Positions 1 through 5,549 of a stretch of 5,549 nucleotides of DNA are shown one piece after another; within the stretch, counting starts at the first letter, position 1; every line of letters starts with the position of its first letter. The stretch is from contig QMLJ01000104.1 in the NCBI GenBank assembly GCA_003643935.1, positions 1-5,549 of the forward strand. The letters are read 5' to 3'. The position numbers were made by a program, and so were the translations under genes. The notes beneath the pieces were generated by a model, which saw nothing but the letters and a program-made list of their open reading frames with translations, ran no database searches and had not been told where the DNA came from. The stretch comes from Deltaproteobacteria bacterium. GTDB taxonomy: Bacteria > Desulfobacterota > Desulfomonilia > UBA1062.

Positions 1-1409
1 GATCTAGTATTCAGATCCACCAGTTTCAACAAAAATATGAGTGCTACATACACCATGGTAAAACATCCCATGCCATAAACATCCCCTATATGGACAAATC
101 TTAAGATCATGGCAAACAAAGATAATCCTGTGGCGAGTGATACTAGCCTTAAAATCACCTTGCGAGAAGCAAGATCAATGTGCATGGCCCTTACCTCAAG
201 ATACATCCAGAAAGTGACAAGTGTCTCAGAAAGGACCAGGGCTATGGCCGCTCCTACCTGCTTGAGCCATGGAGCGAGTAAAAATATGACGGCCACGTTT
301 AATATACCGCCACCTATCGTTGGTTTCATCACCTCTTTTCTCTTACCCAGTGGAAGCAGTACCTGTATGCCAAAGACATTGCTCAGGCCTATAATAAAGA
401 AAAGCAGACCCATTATCTTAAGAGGCATGATACTACCTATGAATCTCTGGCCGAACATAAATTTAACAATCTGTTCCGGGAATGTTACAACAAAAATACA
501 GGCAGGGACTGCCAGTAACATGGTTGCAACAAGGCCCACCCTCATGGAAGCCCTTCCCCTTTCTTCTGAAATCTTTAACATGCTCGACGTATGTGGATAA
601 AAAACATAACCCAATTGGCCCTGAATGCCCATGCCCGCCCTCACCAACTTTTCTGCAGCAGAATAATACCCCACCACTACGTCTGTTGTAAGGAAACCCA
701 GCACAACGGTGTTTATTCCTGTATAAACGCTTATTGCCACATTGGACACGAAAAGAGGAACAGACTCTGATAAAATCTTGCATAACACTTTTCTTGCAGG
801 TCTCACAATCCTTATGCCTTCTTTGTAGATAAGCGCATACATGATAAGGGCACCTATCATAAGCCCACCAGAATTTATGAGGGGGACCAGCACATAGTCC
901 CCTTTTTCCCTGACAAGCGAGAATATCAACACCATGCTCAGTGCACGGGCAACAAATAACCCTTTTGTGATGTTCACCATCTTTTCAATACCCTGGAAGA
1001 ACCATACTGGTAGGAGCGTATTTGCAACCATGTAGCCAGCGCTAAAAATGAACACAAGGGCCTCATCCTTAAAGCGAGGGACGATTAGAACTACACCAAG
1101 GTATAGGACAAAGGCTACGCATAGAAAAAGGACCTTGATTAAGAGAACCCCTGAGACAAAAGAGCTCAAAGCTCTACGGTCTTCTTTTACAAGCGCTATC
1201 TCCCTTGGTGCATAAAGATTTGTGCCCAGATCAGGTATAAGCGTGAAGTAAAAGACAATTGCCTGTGCAAATGCAAGTATGCCAAACTTTGCCGGGCCTA
1301 TCACCCGCACCAGGTAAGGAAGGATTATAAGGGGCAGGGCATAGTTAAGGGCTTGGACTATAGAGAGTGCACCAAAGTTGGTAATAAGAATCTTTTTTGA
1401 GTTGGCCAA
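1..1409 (-). CDS. Wzx-type polysaccharide flippase (oligosaccharide repeat-unit translocase), 3' end cut off by the window
   Basis: Probable flippase of the MOP/MATE superfamily (polysaccharide biosynthesis protein family), which moves undecaprenyl-linked sugar repeat units across the inner membrane. I translated the minus strand from 1445 to 3 without finding a stop; 469 codons are visible from the chosen start, so the gene is nearly complete (family usually about 420-500). Family signatures: LPYLVRVIGPAKFG at residues 30-43, LGTNLYAPREIA at about 61-72, WFFQGIEKM at 136-144, FYPHTSSM at about 270-277, and VLLPLGRKRE at about 350-359. The rest is a run of hydrophobic helices separated by short basic loops. 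The start is inferred: an in-frame TAG lies at 1448-1446, no ATG or GTG occurs before the first conserved helix, and TTG at 1409 gives the expected short N-terminus (ANSKKIL). Its ribosome binding site is weak. The preceding dehydratase stops 45 bases upstream with no terminator, so co-transcription is likely. Substrate specificity cannot be read from sequence. Confidence 0.9.
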   Translation of the reverse strand, partial: MANSKKILITNFGALSIVQALNYALPLIILPYLVRVIGPAKFGILAFAQAIVFYFTLIPDLGTNLYAPREIALVKEDRRALSSFVSGVLLIKVLFLCVAFVLYLGVVLIVPRFKDEALVFIFSAGYMVANTLLPVWFFQGIEKMVNITKGLFVARALSMVLIFSLVREKGDYVLVPLINSGGLMIGALIMYALIYKEGIRIVRPARKVLCKILSESVPLFVSNVAISVYTGINTVVLGFLTTDVVVGYYSAAEKLVRAGMGIQGQLGYVFYPHTSSMLKISEERGRASMRVGLVATMLLAVPACIFVVTFPEQIVKFMFGQRFIGSIMPLKIMGLLFFIIGLSNVFGIQVLLPLGKRKEVMKPTIGGGILNVAVIFLLAPWLKQVGAAIALVLSETLVTFWMYLEVRAMHIDLASRKVILRLVSLATGLSLFAMILRFVHIGDVYGMGCFTMVYVALIFLLKLVDLNTR

Positions 1410-1454
1410 GAAATATCTCGCGATTAAGTCATAGATGCACGCAAGCTAAGATTG

Positions 1455-3410
1455 TTAAAATTTTTTTTCGCCATGGGCTGCATCAGATTCGGTAAGTGAA
1501 GAAGCACCTAATGTACCTGGTATGCTAACGAAGCCTATCTCCTCAATATGATATGACGGTACAAGTCTCTTCAAGATATTTATAGCCGTCTCATTATCCC
1601 CCGAGCTCTCTACGAGCAGCCTGAATCGCTCTACTGCCTCGAAAAGGACTTCCTCATCAATACCGTCCGCGTTGTTGTATACCTTTATCTTGCCATGAGC
1701 TGTATCCACTATACCTTCACCATCGATAAGGAGTTCTTCGTATAGCTTCTCTCCTGGTCTTAGCCCTATGAACTCTATCTTTATGTCCTTGTCAGGTACA
1801 AGGCCTGCAAGTCTGATCATGTTCCTTGCCAGGTCAACTATCTTTACAGGCTCACCCATGTCTAAGAGGAAAAGCTCCCCGCCTTTACCCATGGCACCTG
1901 CCTTGAGCACAAGCATCACTGCTTCAGGTATGGTCATGAAATACCTAGTTACCTCGGGGTGGGTGACTGTAACAGGCCCACCTGAAGCTATCTGGCTCTC
2001 GAACAGGGGTACAACGCTACCGTTACTGCCAATTACATTACCGAACCTCACAACCACAAAGCCCGTGCCGTTGCCGTTCATGGACTGCACGATCATCTCG
2101 GAGACCCTCTTTGTTGCGCCCATGACAGAGGTGGGCCTTACTGCCTTGTCAGTGGATATAAGTACAAATTTTCTCACGTGATACCTTAGCGACACGCTTG
2201 CAAGCTTGTATGTACCCAGTATGTTGTTATTCACCGCATCAATAGGGTTGAGCTCCATCATGGGTACATGCTTGTAGGCAGCTGCATGGTAGACAATCTC
2301 AGGCCTGTATGCCTTGAATATCCTCTCAAGGCCCTTGGTACTCCTGGTATCACCAATAGAGGCTATTACTTCAGTACCTCTCGCCTCTTTCTTAAGCTCC
2401 ATATCTATGTTGAAAAGCGGGGTCTCAGCATTATCCAGCAGGATTAGCCTAGATGGGTTGTAAGTTAATATCTGCCTTGCAAGTTCAGAGCCTATGGACC
2501 CACCCGCGCCTGTCACCATAACGATCTTGGCCTCAAGATCCTTACTTACATCAGACATATCCAGTTCCACGGGCTCCCTCTCTAGCAGGTCTTCTAGCTG
2601 TATATCCCTTATCTTATCTGTAACGGCCCCGTTTATCCTGTCAGTGATGGAGGGTATCACCTTGAATCTAATTCCTGAGCCAGTGCATTTTTCAATGGCA
2701 GTCTTTATATCGCAGGCCCTTTTCCCGGAAAGTGCAATCAGCACCTCATCTGCCCTGTAGAGAGGTATCACTTCAGGTAGGTCTTCTATAGACCCCAATA
2801 TCGGCATACCGTGTATCTTCATACCCCTGGTTGTCCCTACTGTATCCACGAGTCCTACTACCTTGTAATCAGGGTCTGCCTGGGTCATCACCTCCCTCAA
2901 CAGCCTTTCAGCGGATGGGCCCGTCCCTAGTATCAATGCTCTGACTTGGTCGCCATTCCCAGACCTTTTCCTCTTCCAGAAGCTTATCTCCTCCAGAAAC
3001 TCGGGGTCCCTGTGAAAATACAATCTTATACCGAGCCTTAATCCACCTATGGCAACAACAGTAAACACGCCGTCTGCCACGACAACCGCCCTTGATATGC
3101 CAGAGAAGTGATGAAACATGGCAAGGTAGGCCACGAAGAGTACCGTGCCTACAAGGGATCCCTTGATAACGTTCGCAAGATCCCGTACACTAGTATACCT
3201 CCACATGCCCCTGTAGAGATCAAAAAACAAGAAACTCGATATCATGCAGATGATAAGAGGCCCAAGCGTGACCCAGAAGGCATGCAAGACCTCTCTATCA
3301 AGACCCCCGTCAAACCTGAGCCAGTAGGCACCCATGTAAGCGAGGCCAAGGAGCAGAACATCCAATGAGAGCATTACCCAGAAGTTCCTGCGCCTGATAA
3401 TGCTAATCAA
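1455..3410 (-). CDS. Membrane-anchored NDP-sugar 4,6-dehydratase (WbpM/PglF/CapD family)
   Basis: Nucleotide-sugar dehydratase of the extended short-chain dehydrogenase family. Large members such as WbpM and PglF convert UDP-GlcNAc to UDP-2-acetamido-2,6-dideoxy-xylo-4-hexulose, a precursor of QuiNAc, FucNAc and bacillosamine. With the TTG start the protein is 651 residues, the usual size for the large membrane form. Four hydrophobic segments lie at about 9-31, 41-63, 82-99 and 106-126. A first nucleotide-binding domain follows (GTGPSAE at 162-168), then the catalytic Rossmann domain with VTGAGGSIGSE at 299-309, GDTRS at about 354 and HAAAYKHVP at about 376-384. The active-site segment has S419-T-D-K422, M430 and K434: methionine stands where short homologues have tyrosine, as in WbpM and PglF. 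The frame is open further upstream (to 3566), but GGAGGTG at 3422-3416 points to TTG 3410. No conserved residues precede it. The last 30 or so residues form a poorly conserved tail. UDP-GlcNAc as substrate is inferred from the family. Confidence 0.92.
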   Translation of the reverse strand: MISIIRRRNFWVMLSLDVLLLGLAYMGAYWLRFDGGLDREVLHAFWVTLGPLIICMISSFLFFDLYRGMWRYTSVRDLANVIKGSLVGTVLFVAYLAMFHHFSGISRAVVVADGVFTVVAIGGLRLGIRLYFHRDPEFLEEISFWKRKRSGNGDQVRALILGTGPSAERLLREVMTQADPDYKVVGLVDTVGTTRGMKIHGMPILGSIEDLPEVIPLYRADEVLIALSGKRACDIKTAIEKCTGSGIRFKVIPSITDRINGAVTDKIRDIQLEDLLEREPVELDMSDVSKDLEAKIVMVTGAGGSIGSELARQILTYNPSRLILLDNAETPLFNIDMELKKEARGTEVIASIGDTRSTKGLERIFKAYRPEIVYHAAAYKHVPMMELNPIDAVNNNILGTYKLASVSLRYHVRKFVLISTDKAVRPTSVMGATKRVSEMIVQSMNGNGTGFVVVRFGNVIGSNGSVVPLFESQIASGGPVTVTHPEVTRYFMTIPEAVMLVLKAGAMGKGGELFLLDMGEPVKIVDLARNMIRLAGLVPDKDIKIEFIGLRPGEKLYEELLIDGEGIVDTAHGKIKVYNNADGIDEEVLFEAVERFRLLVESSGDNETAINILKRLVPSYHIEEIGFVSIPGTLGASSLTESDAAHGEKKF

Positions 3411-3415
3411 CAAAA

Positions 3416-3422
3416 CACCTCC
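3416..3422 (-). promoter_or_regulatory. Ribosome binding site that sets the dehydratase TTG start
   Basis: The minus strand reads GGAGGTG, followed by TT and two tandem TTG codons at 3413 and 3410. The second TTG is seven bases after GGAGG, the usual spacing. It places translation just before the first conserved, basic stretch of the dehydratase (ISIIRRRNFW). The other possible starts in this frame, at 3566 and at the ATG at 3467, have no comparable site. I therefore prefer TTG 3410, with TTG 3413 as an alternative that changes the protein by one residue. Confidence 0.75.
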
Positions 3423-3423
3423 A

Positions 3424-3447
3424 CTACATGGAAATTGAGCAAGCCAC
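3424..3447 (-). CDS. Possible seven-codon upstream reading frame in the dehydratase leader
   Basis: On the minus strand AAGGAGG (3458-3452) is followed by four bases and GTG at 3447. This opens a frame reading MACSISM and ending at TAG (3426-3424). The stop lies two bases before the GGAGGTG that serves the dehydratase TTG start. Such an arrangement would let ribosomes finishing the short frame reinitiate on the main gene, or make dehydratase translation depend on the leader. The peptide matches nothing I know, and no run of one amino acid suggests classical attenuation. The strong ribosome binding site is what draws attention; the coding status is a guess. Confidence 0.3.
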   Translation of the reverse strand: MACSISM

Positions 3448-3471
3448 CCGTCCTCCTTGATCACCATACAA

Positions 3472-3491
3472 TACCAGGTAGGCACCTGGCA
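3472..3491 (-). repeat. Short hairpin / inverted repeat in the dehydratase leader
   Basis: Perfect six-base arms CCAGGT and ACCTGG flank a four-base loop (arms at 3489-3484 and 3479-3474 on the minus strand). Outward the stem can extend by a G-U and a T-A pair, to eight pairs. It lies about 60 bases upstream of the dehydratase start. No T-run follows it on the transcribed strand, so it is not a standard rho-independent terminator. It could be a leader stem or a protein-binding dyad. Confidence 0.45.
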
Positions 3492-3687
3492 AATCTGCAT
3501 ATTAATAATATTAAATAGATTTACATCATTTGCAAGCGTATATTGGATGCCATCAAAAAAATTCAATATAAATAAATGATACTAAAAGATATCTCCTACA
3601 TTTTACGAGACCTTTGCACAACTTCATCTCAAAAATTTGTGATTTAGGCGATAAAATTAGCACTAAGTTTTTAAATTTATTTGATAA

Positions 3688-3717
3688 TATATAATATAAA
3701 GTATAACAAATCGTCAA
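3688..3717 (-). promoter_or_regulatory. Candidate sigma-70-type promoter for the dehydratase/flippase unit
   Basis: On the minus strand TTGACG (3717-3712) is a five-of-six match to the -35 consensus. Eighteen bases later comes TATATA (3693-3688), or TTATAT at 17 bases. The sequence is just downstream of the dehydrogenase stop and inside the most AT-rich part of the gap. This suggests that the dehydratase and flippase can be transcribed separately from the upstream genes. AT-rich DNA produces -10-like boxes by chance, so the -35 match and the placement carry most of the weight. Confidence 0.45.
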
Positions 3718-3751
3718 ATTGGGAAAGATCATGGATTACAAGAACTTATCC

Positions 3752-5383
3752 TTATCTTGAGCGCACATCTTCTTTTATGCGCTGGATGTGGCCACGGCCA
3801 AGGCCCTTTACCTCGCAGCCGAGCTCAAAGTATCTCCTTATCCTTGCATCATCGAGTATGCCAAAGCAGTCAATGATGGCAGCAGGGAAACCTATCATCT
3901 CTACAACATGGTCCGGGTCAAGGTCGAGGTAGTGCCTGTGTCTAACGGCAAGCACGACTGCATCCGAGCCCTTGATTGCTTTCTCAAGGTCTTTCTCAAC
4001 CTTAAGGTCCTTCAAGATTTCCTGGTTCCTGAAGAACCTCGCCAGGCTCTGTCCTGTTGCAGGGTAGGTATCCTGCTTTTCAAACTCCCACCAGTGATCC
4101 ACGTATGGGTCGTGCACCTTGACTTCACCACCCATCTCGGTGAGCTTGCGCACTATAAGCTCAGAACCGCTGTAGCGGGTATCACCCACGTCTTCCCTGT
4201 ATGATGCGCCAAGGACCGTGATGATGGAGGCAGCGACCACCTTGCCCATGTTCCTTAAGGCATCCCTCACAAGGTGAACTGCATGCAAGGACCTCGTGTC
4301 ATTGATATCTATGGCCTTTGGAGTTATCTTGAACAGCCCGTCCTCAAAGCCCATTAGGTGCCTATATGCCCATACGCCTAGGCCTCCATCCTTTGGAAGG
4401 CAGTAGCCTCCAATACCAGGCCCAGGGAATATAATGTTATCATGCGTGGGCCTGACCTTTATTGCATTTATAACTTTAACAAGGTCCACCCCGTTTCTCT
4501 CGCAGAACGTGCTCCATTCATCCAGGAATGCAAGTATGGTTGCGCGGTAGCTGTTCTCCACGATCTTTGCCGTCTCGCTCTCTATGGGCTTGTCAAGTAC
4601 TGTAAGCGGGTACTTGTCCACATTTAGAACCCCGGAGAGGAAATCCTCCACCCTCTCCCTGCTTTCCTGGTTTATGCCGCTGCATACCCTCCAGAAGTCG
4701 CGTATGGACTTGACGTAATCTCTACCTGGCATGACACGCTCGTAGCTGTGTGCAATAAGGGGCTCTTTTTCTATGCCCCTTTTCTCAAAGGCCTTTTTTA
4801 TGGCTGGGTATGCTATGTACTCTGTTGTGCCGGGTGGCACAGTCGTCTCTATGAGCACGAGGCAGGAAGCCTCTATTTTTTCCCCTATTAGCCTGAGGGA
4901 GTCTTCCAAGGCCCCTATCTCAGCACTACCTGTTGTACACTCGCCCAGGTCTTGTTTCTTAAAGTCGCACTGCACATCAACCACTACAACATCCGCCAGT
5001 TTCAATGCATCGTATGTATAGGTGGCAACGAGGTTCTTCTGCTTCTTAACGCACCGCTCTATCAAGGTGTATACCTCTGGGTCCTCTGCCTTTACAGGGG
5101 ATATGCCCTTGTTGAGGAGCGGGATCTTCCAGAAGCTCCTGTTGGACGGCCTCTGCATGCCTATGACAAACTTGTTAGGCTTACCCGTGTCTTTATCCTT
5201 GCTGTCTGCCACGACCGCTGCCATTACAGCTCCAACAAAGCCGAGGCCCATTACAACAACTATCTGCGAGCCTTTTTTGCGCTCCTGAGAAACCCTTCTT
5301 TTGAGCCTATCGAATTCCTTCTTATAGTCTTCCTCTCTTGGAAGGGGAAACCTCTTGCCGTCAGGGCTTACAGAATAATCCAT
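3752..5383 (-). CDS. Long-form nucleotide-sugar dehydrogenase (UDP-glucose/GDP-mannose dehydrogenase superfamily)
   Basis: NAD-dependent enzyme predicted to oxidise C6 of an NDP-sugar twice, giving an NDP-uronic acid for polymer assembly. The product is 543 residues; common family members have about 390-450. A charged extension of about 40 residues precedes the Rossmann motif GLGFVG (46-51). An enlarged segment follows, then IETTVPPGTT (178-187), SYERVMPG (213-220) and the central helix with K273 just before ENSYRA. The active-site segment FPGPGIGGYCLPKDGG carries the expected catalytic cysteine (C328) and aspartate D332, but glycine follows where most relatives have proline. The C-terminal domain has GDTRYSGSELIV (about 400-411), DPYVDHWW and DCFGILDD. 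Start: AGGAGGT at 5393-5387 precedes ATG 5383. The frame is open to TTG 5416, but that codon lacks a ribosome binding site. The substrate (glucose, GlcNAc, ManNAc or mannose nucleotide) cannot be decided from sequence. Confidence 0.9.
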   Translation of the reverse strand: MDYSVSPDGKRFPLPREEDYKKEFDRLKRRVSQERKKGSQIVVVMGLGFVGAVMAAVVADSKDKDTGKPNKFVIGMQRPSNRSFWKIPLLNKGISPVKAEDPEVYTLIERCVKKQKNLVATYTYDALKLADVVVVDVQCDFKKQDLGECTTGSAEIGALEDSLRLIGEKIEASCLVLIETTVPPGTTEYIAYPAIKKAFEKRGIEKEPLIAHSYERVMPGRDYVKSIRDFWRVCSGINQESRERVEDFLSGVLNVDKYPLTVLDKPIESETAKIVENSYRATILAFLDEWSTFCERNGVDLVKVINAIKVRPTHDNIIFPGPGIGGYCLPKDGGLGVWAYRHLMGFEDGLFKITPKAIDINDTRSLHAVHLVRDALRNMGKVVAASIITVLGASYREDVGDTRYSGSELIVRKLTEMGGEVKVHDPYVDHWWEFEKQDTYPATGQSLARFFRNQEILKDLKVEKDLEKAIKGSDAVVLAVRHRHYLDLDPDHVVEMIGFPAAIIDCFGILDDARIRRYFELGCEVKGLGRGHIQRIKEDVRSR

Positions 5384-5441
5384 GCCACCTCCTATACTTG
5401 TGAACTTCCTTCGCAAAAAACAAAATGTCCAGCTTGTCCAT
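5361..5441 (-). CDS. Possible 26-residue small reading frame overlapping the dehydrogenase start
   Basis: ATG at 5441 is preceded by AGGGGA (5449-5444) and opens a 26-codon frame that begins MDKLDILFFAKEVHKY. It ends at TGA (5363-5361), 20 bases inside the dehydrogenase gene in another frame. It fills the 70-base gap between the upstream gene's stop (5454) and ATG 5383, so it might couple translation of the two. The peptide has a short hydrophobic stretch and several basic residues, and I recognise no family. Part of its apparent coding character comes from overlapping the dehydrogenase ribosome binding site. Chance is a reasonable alternative. Confidence 0.2.
   Translation of the reverse strand: MDKLDILFFAKEVHKYRRWHGLFCKP
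5387..5393 (-). promoter_or_regulatory. Ribosome binding site that sets the dehydrogenase ATG start
   Basis: The minus strand reads AGGAGGT, followed by GGC and ATG at 5383. This near-perfect Shine-Dalgarno sequence selects the internal ATG (protein beginning MDYSVSPDG) over the TTG 33 bases upstream, which would add MRRKFTSIGGG. Confidence 0.8.
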
Positions 5442-5453
5442 ACTATCCCCTAC

Positions 5454-5549
5454 TTAGCTTTCTTTTTTACGCTCGGCTAAATACTCAAGGAAAAGGGCAA
5501 TGAATATGGCGAACATAAGGCTCAATACAAGGCTAAGCGCGATTACCAA
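5454..5549 (-). CDS. C-terminus of a membrane protein, probably Wzz/GumC-type chain-length regulator (5' part outside the window)
   Basis: The last 31 codons of a gene that enters from the right edge and stops at TAA (5456-5454). The visible protein starts LVIALSLVLSLMFAIFIALF and ends in a charged tail LEYLAERKKES. That is one transmembrane helix followed by a short basic cytoplasmic end. This is how Wzz, GumC and other polysaccharide co-polymerases finish, and the position at the head of a Wzx-containing locus fits. The fragment is too short to exclude another protein with a C-terminal helix. The dehydrogenase starts 70 bases downstream on the same strand with no terminator between, so the two are probably in one operon. 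Confidence 0.6.
   Translation of the reverse strand: MVIALSLVLSLMFAIFIALFLEYLAERKKES

Larger units (their letters stand above)
3411..3751 (-). other. AT-rich intergenic leader between dehydrogenase and dehydratase genes
   Basis: These 341 bases separate two genes of the same locus. By my count 3541-3720 is about 23% G+C, and 3661-3720 only 15%, far below the flanking genes. On the minus strand, in order, it holds a candidate promoter (3717-3688), a segment resembling an insertion-sequence end (around 3607-3636), a short palindrome TTAATA-A-TATTAA (3514-3502), a hairpin (3491-3472), a seven-codon upstream reading frame (3447-3424) and the dehydratase ribosome binding site. I saw no tRNA, no convincing rho-independent terminator after the dehydrogenase, and no riboswitch that I recognise. 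If the promoter is real, the dehydratase transcript has an untranslated leader of roughly 270 bases. Confidence 0.6.

Noticed and set aside
109..600. Plus-strand open frame of 163 codons.
   Set aside because: It lies wholly antisense to the flippase, whose family motifs are clear in the minus strand. The plus-strand translation resembles no family I know.
463..783. Minus-strand frame of 106 codons.
   Set aside because: It overlaps the conserved flippase coding frame in a different register, and its cysteine-rich sequence looks like an out-of-frame shadow.
3495..3540. Second promoter candidate (TTGCAA with TAATAT 16 bases later, minus strand).
   Set aside because: Each box matches the consensus at only four of six positions in AT-rich sequence; TTGACG/TATATA upstream is better.
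3411..3566. Extension of the dehydratase frame upstream to a start at 3566, giving 703 residues.
   Set aside because: The extra 52 residues look like translated leader, have no ribosome binding site at 3566 and precede the first conserved segment. GGAGGTG sits correctly for TTG 3410.
3720..3751. Possible terminator after the dehydrogenase (GGAT...ATCC).
   Set aside because: Only four paired bases with a mismatched interior and no following T-run.
5384..5416. TTG 5416 as the dehydrogenase start, adding 11 residues.
   Set aside because: The added codons are largely the ribosome binding site of ATG 5383 read as protein, and TTG 5416 has no site of its own.
5405..5425. Programmed frameshift at the T-run joining the small frame to the dehydrogenase frame.
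   Set aside because: The dehydrogenase has its own near-perfect ribosome binding site and ATG, so no frameshift is needed.
4952..5503. Plus-strand open frame of 183 codons.
   Set aside because: It is antisense to the N-terminal half of the dehydrogenase, which has unmistakable domain motifs.

Overview
The window is a piece of a bacterial surface-polysaccharide biosynthesis locus. Every gene I can support lies on the minus strand, so transcription runs from high to low coordinates. In that order there are: the last 31 codons of a protein ending in a membrane helix, probably a Wzz/GumC-type chain-length regulator (5549-5454); a long nucleotide-sugar dehydrogenase (5383-3752); a 341-base AT-rich gap that looks like a promoter plus a long leader (3751-3411); a membrane-anchored WbpM/PglF/CapD-type nucleotide-sugar 4,6-dehydratase (3410-1455); and a nearly complete Wzx-type flippase that runs off the left edge (1409-1).

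The genes form a coherent pathway. The dehydratase and the dehydrogenase make modified NDP-sugars (6-deoxy-4-keto and uronic-acid types). The flippase moves lipid-linked repeat units across the inner membrane. The Wzz-like protein would control polymer length. No glycosyltransferase, initiating phosphoglycosyltransferase or polymerase is visible, so the polymer cannot be identified as capsule, O-antigen or exopolysaccharide.

The Wzx/Wzz logic suggests a Gram-negative bacterium. ATA and AGG codons are frequent, and the two best ribosome binding sites are near-perfect AGGAGGT. The long dehydrogenase, with its CLPKDGG active-site segment, is a form I associate with anaerobic Desulfobacterota- and Nitrospirota-like genomes. 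That taxonomic reading is from memory and weak.

Start sites needed care. The dehydratase and the flippase both appear to start at TTG. The dehydrogenase starts at an ATG 11 codons inside its longest reading frame. The main non-coding interest is the gap upstream of the dehydratase. It is about 23% G+C over 3541-3720 by my count, and it holds a candidate promoter, a short hairpin, a seven-codon upstream reading frame with its own ribosome binding site, and a segment resembling an insertion-sequence end. I see no CRISPR array, RNA gene, complete mobile element, defence system or clearly new system here.
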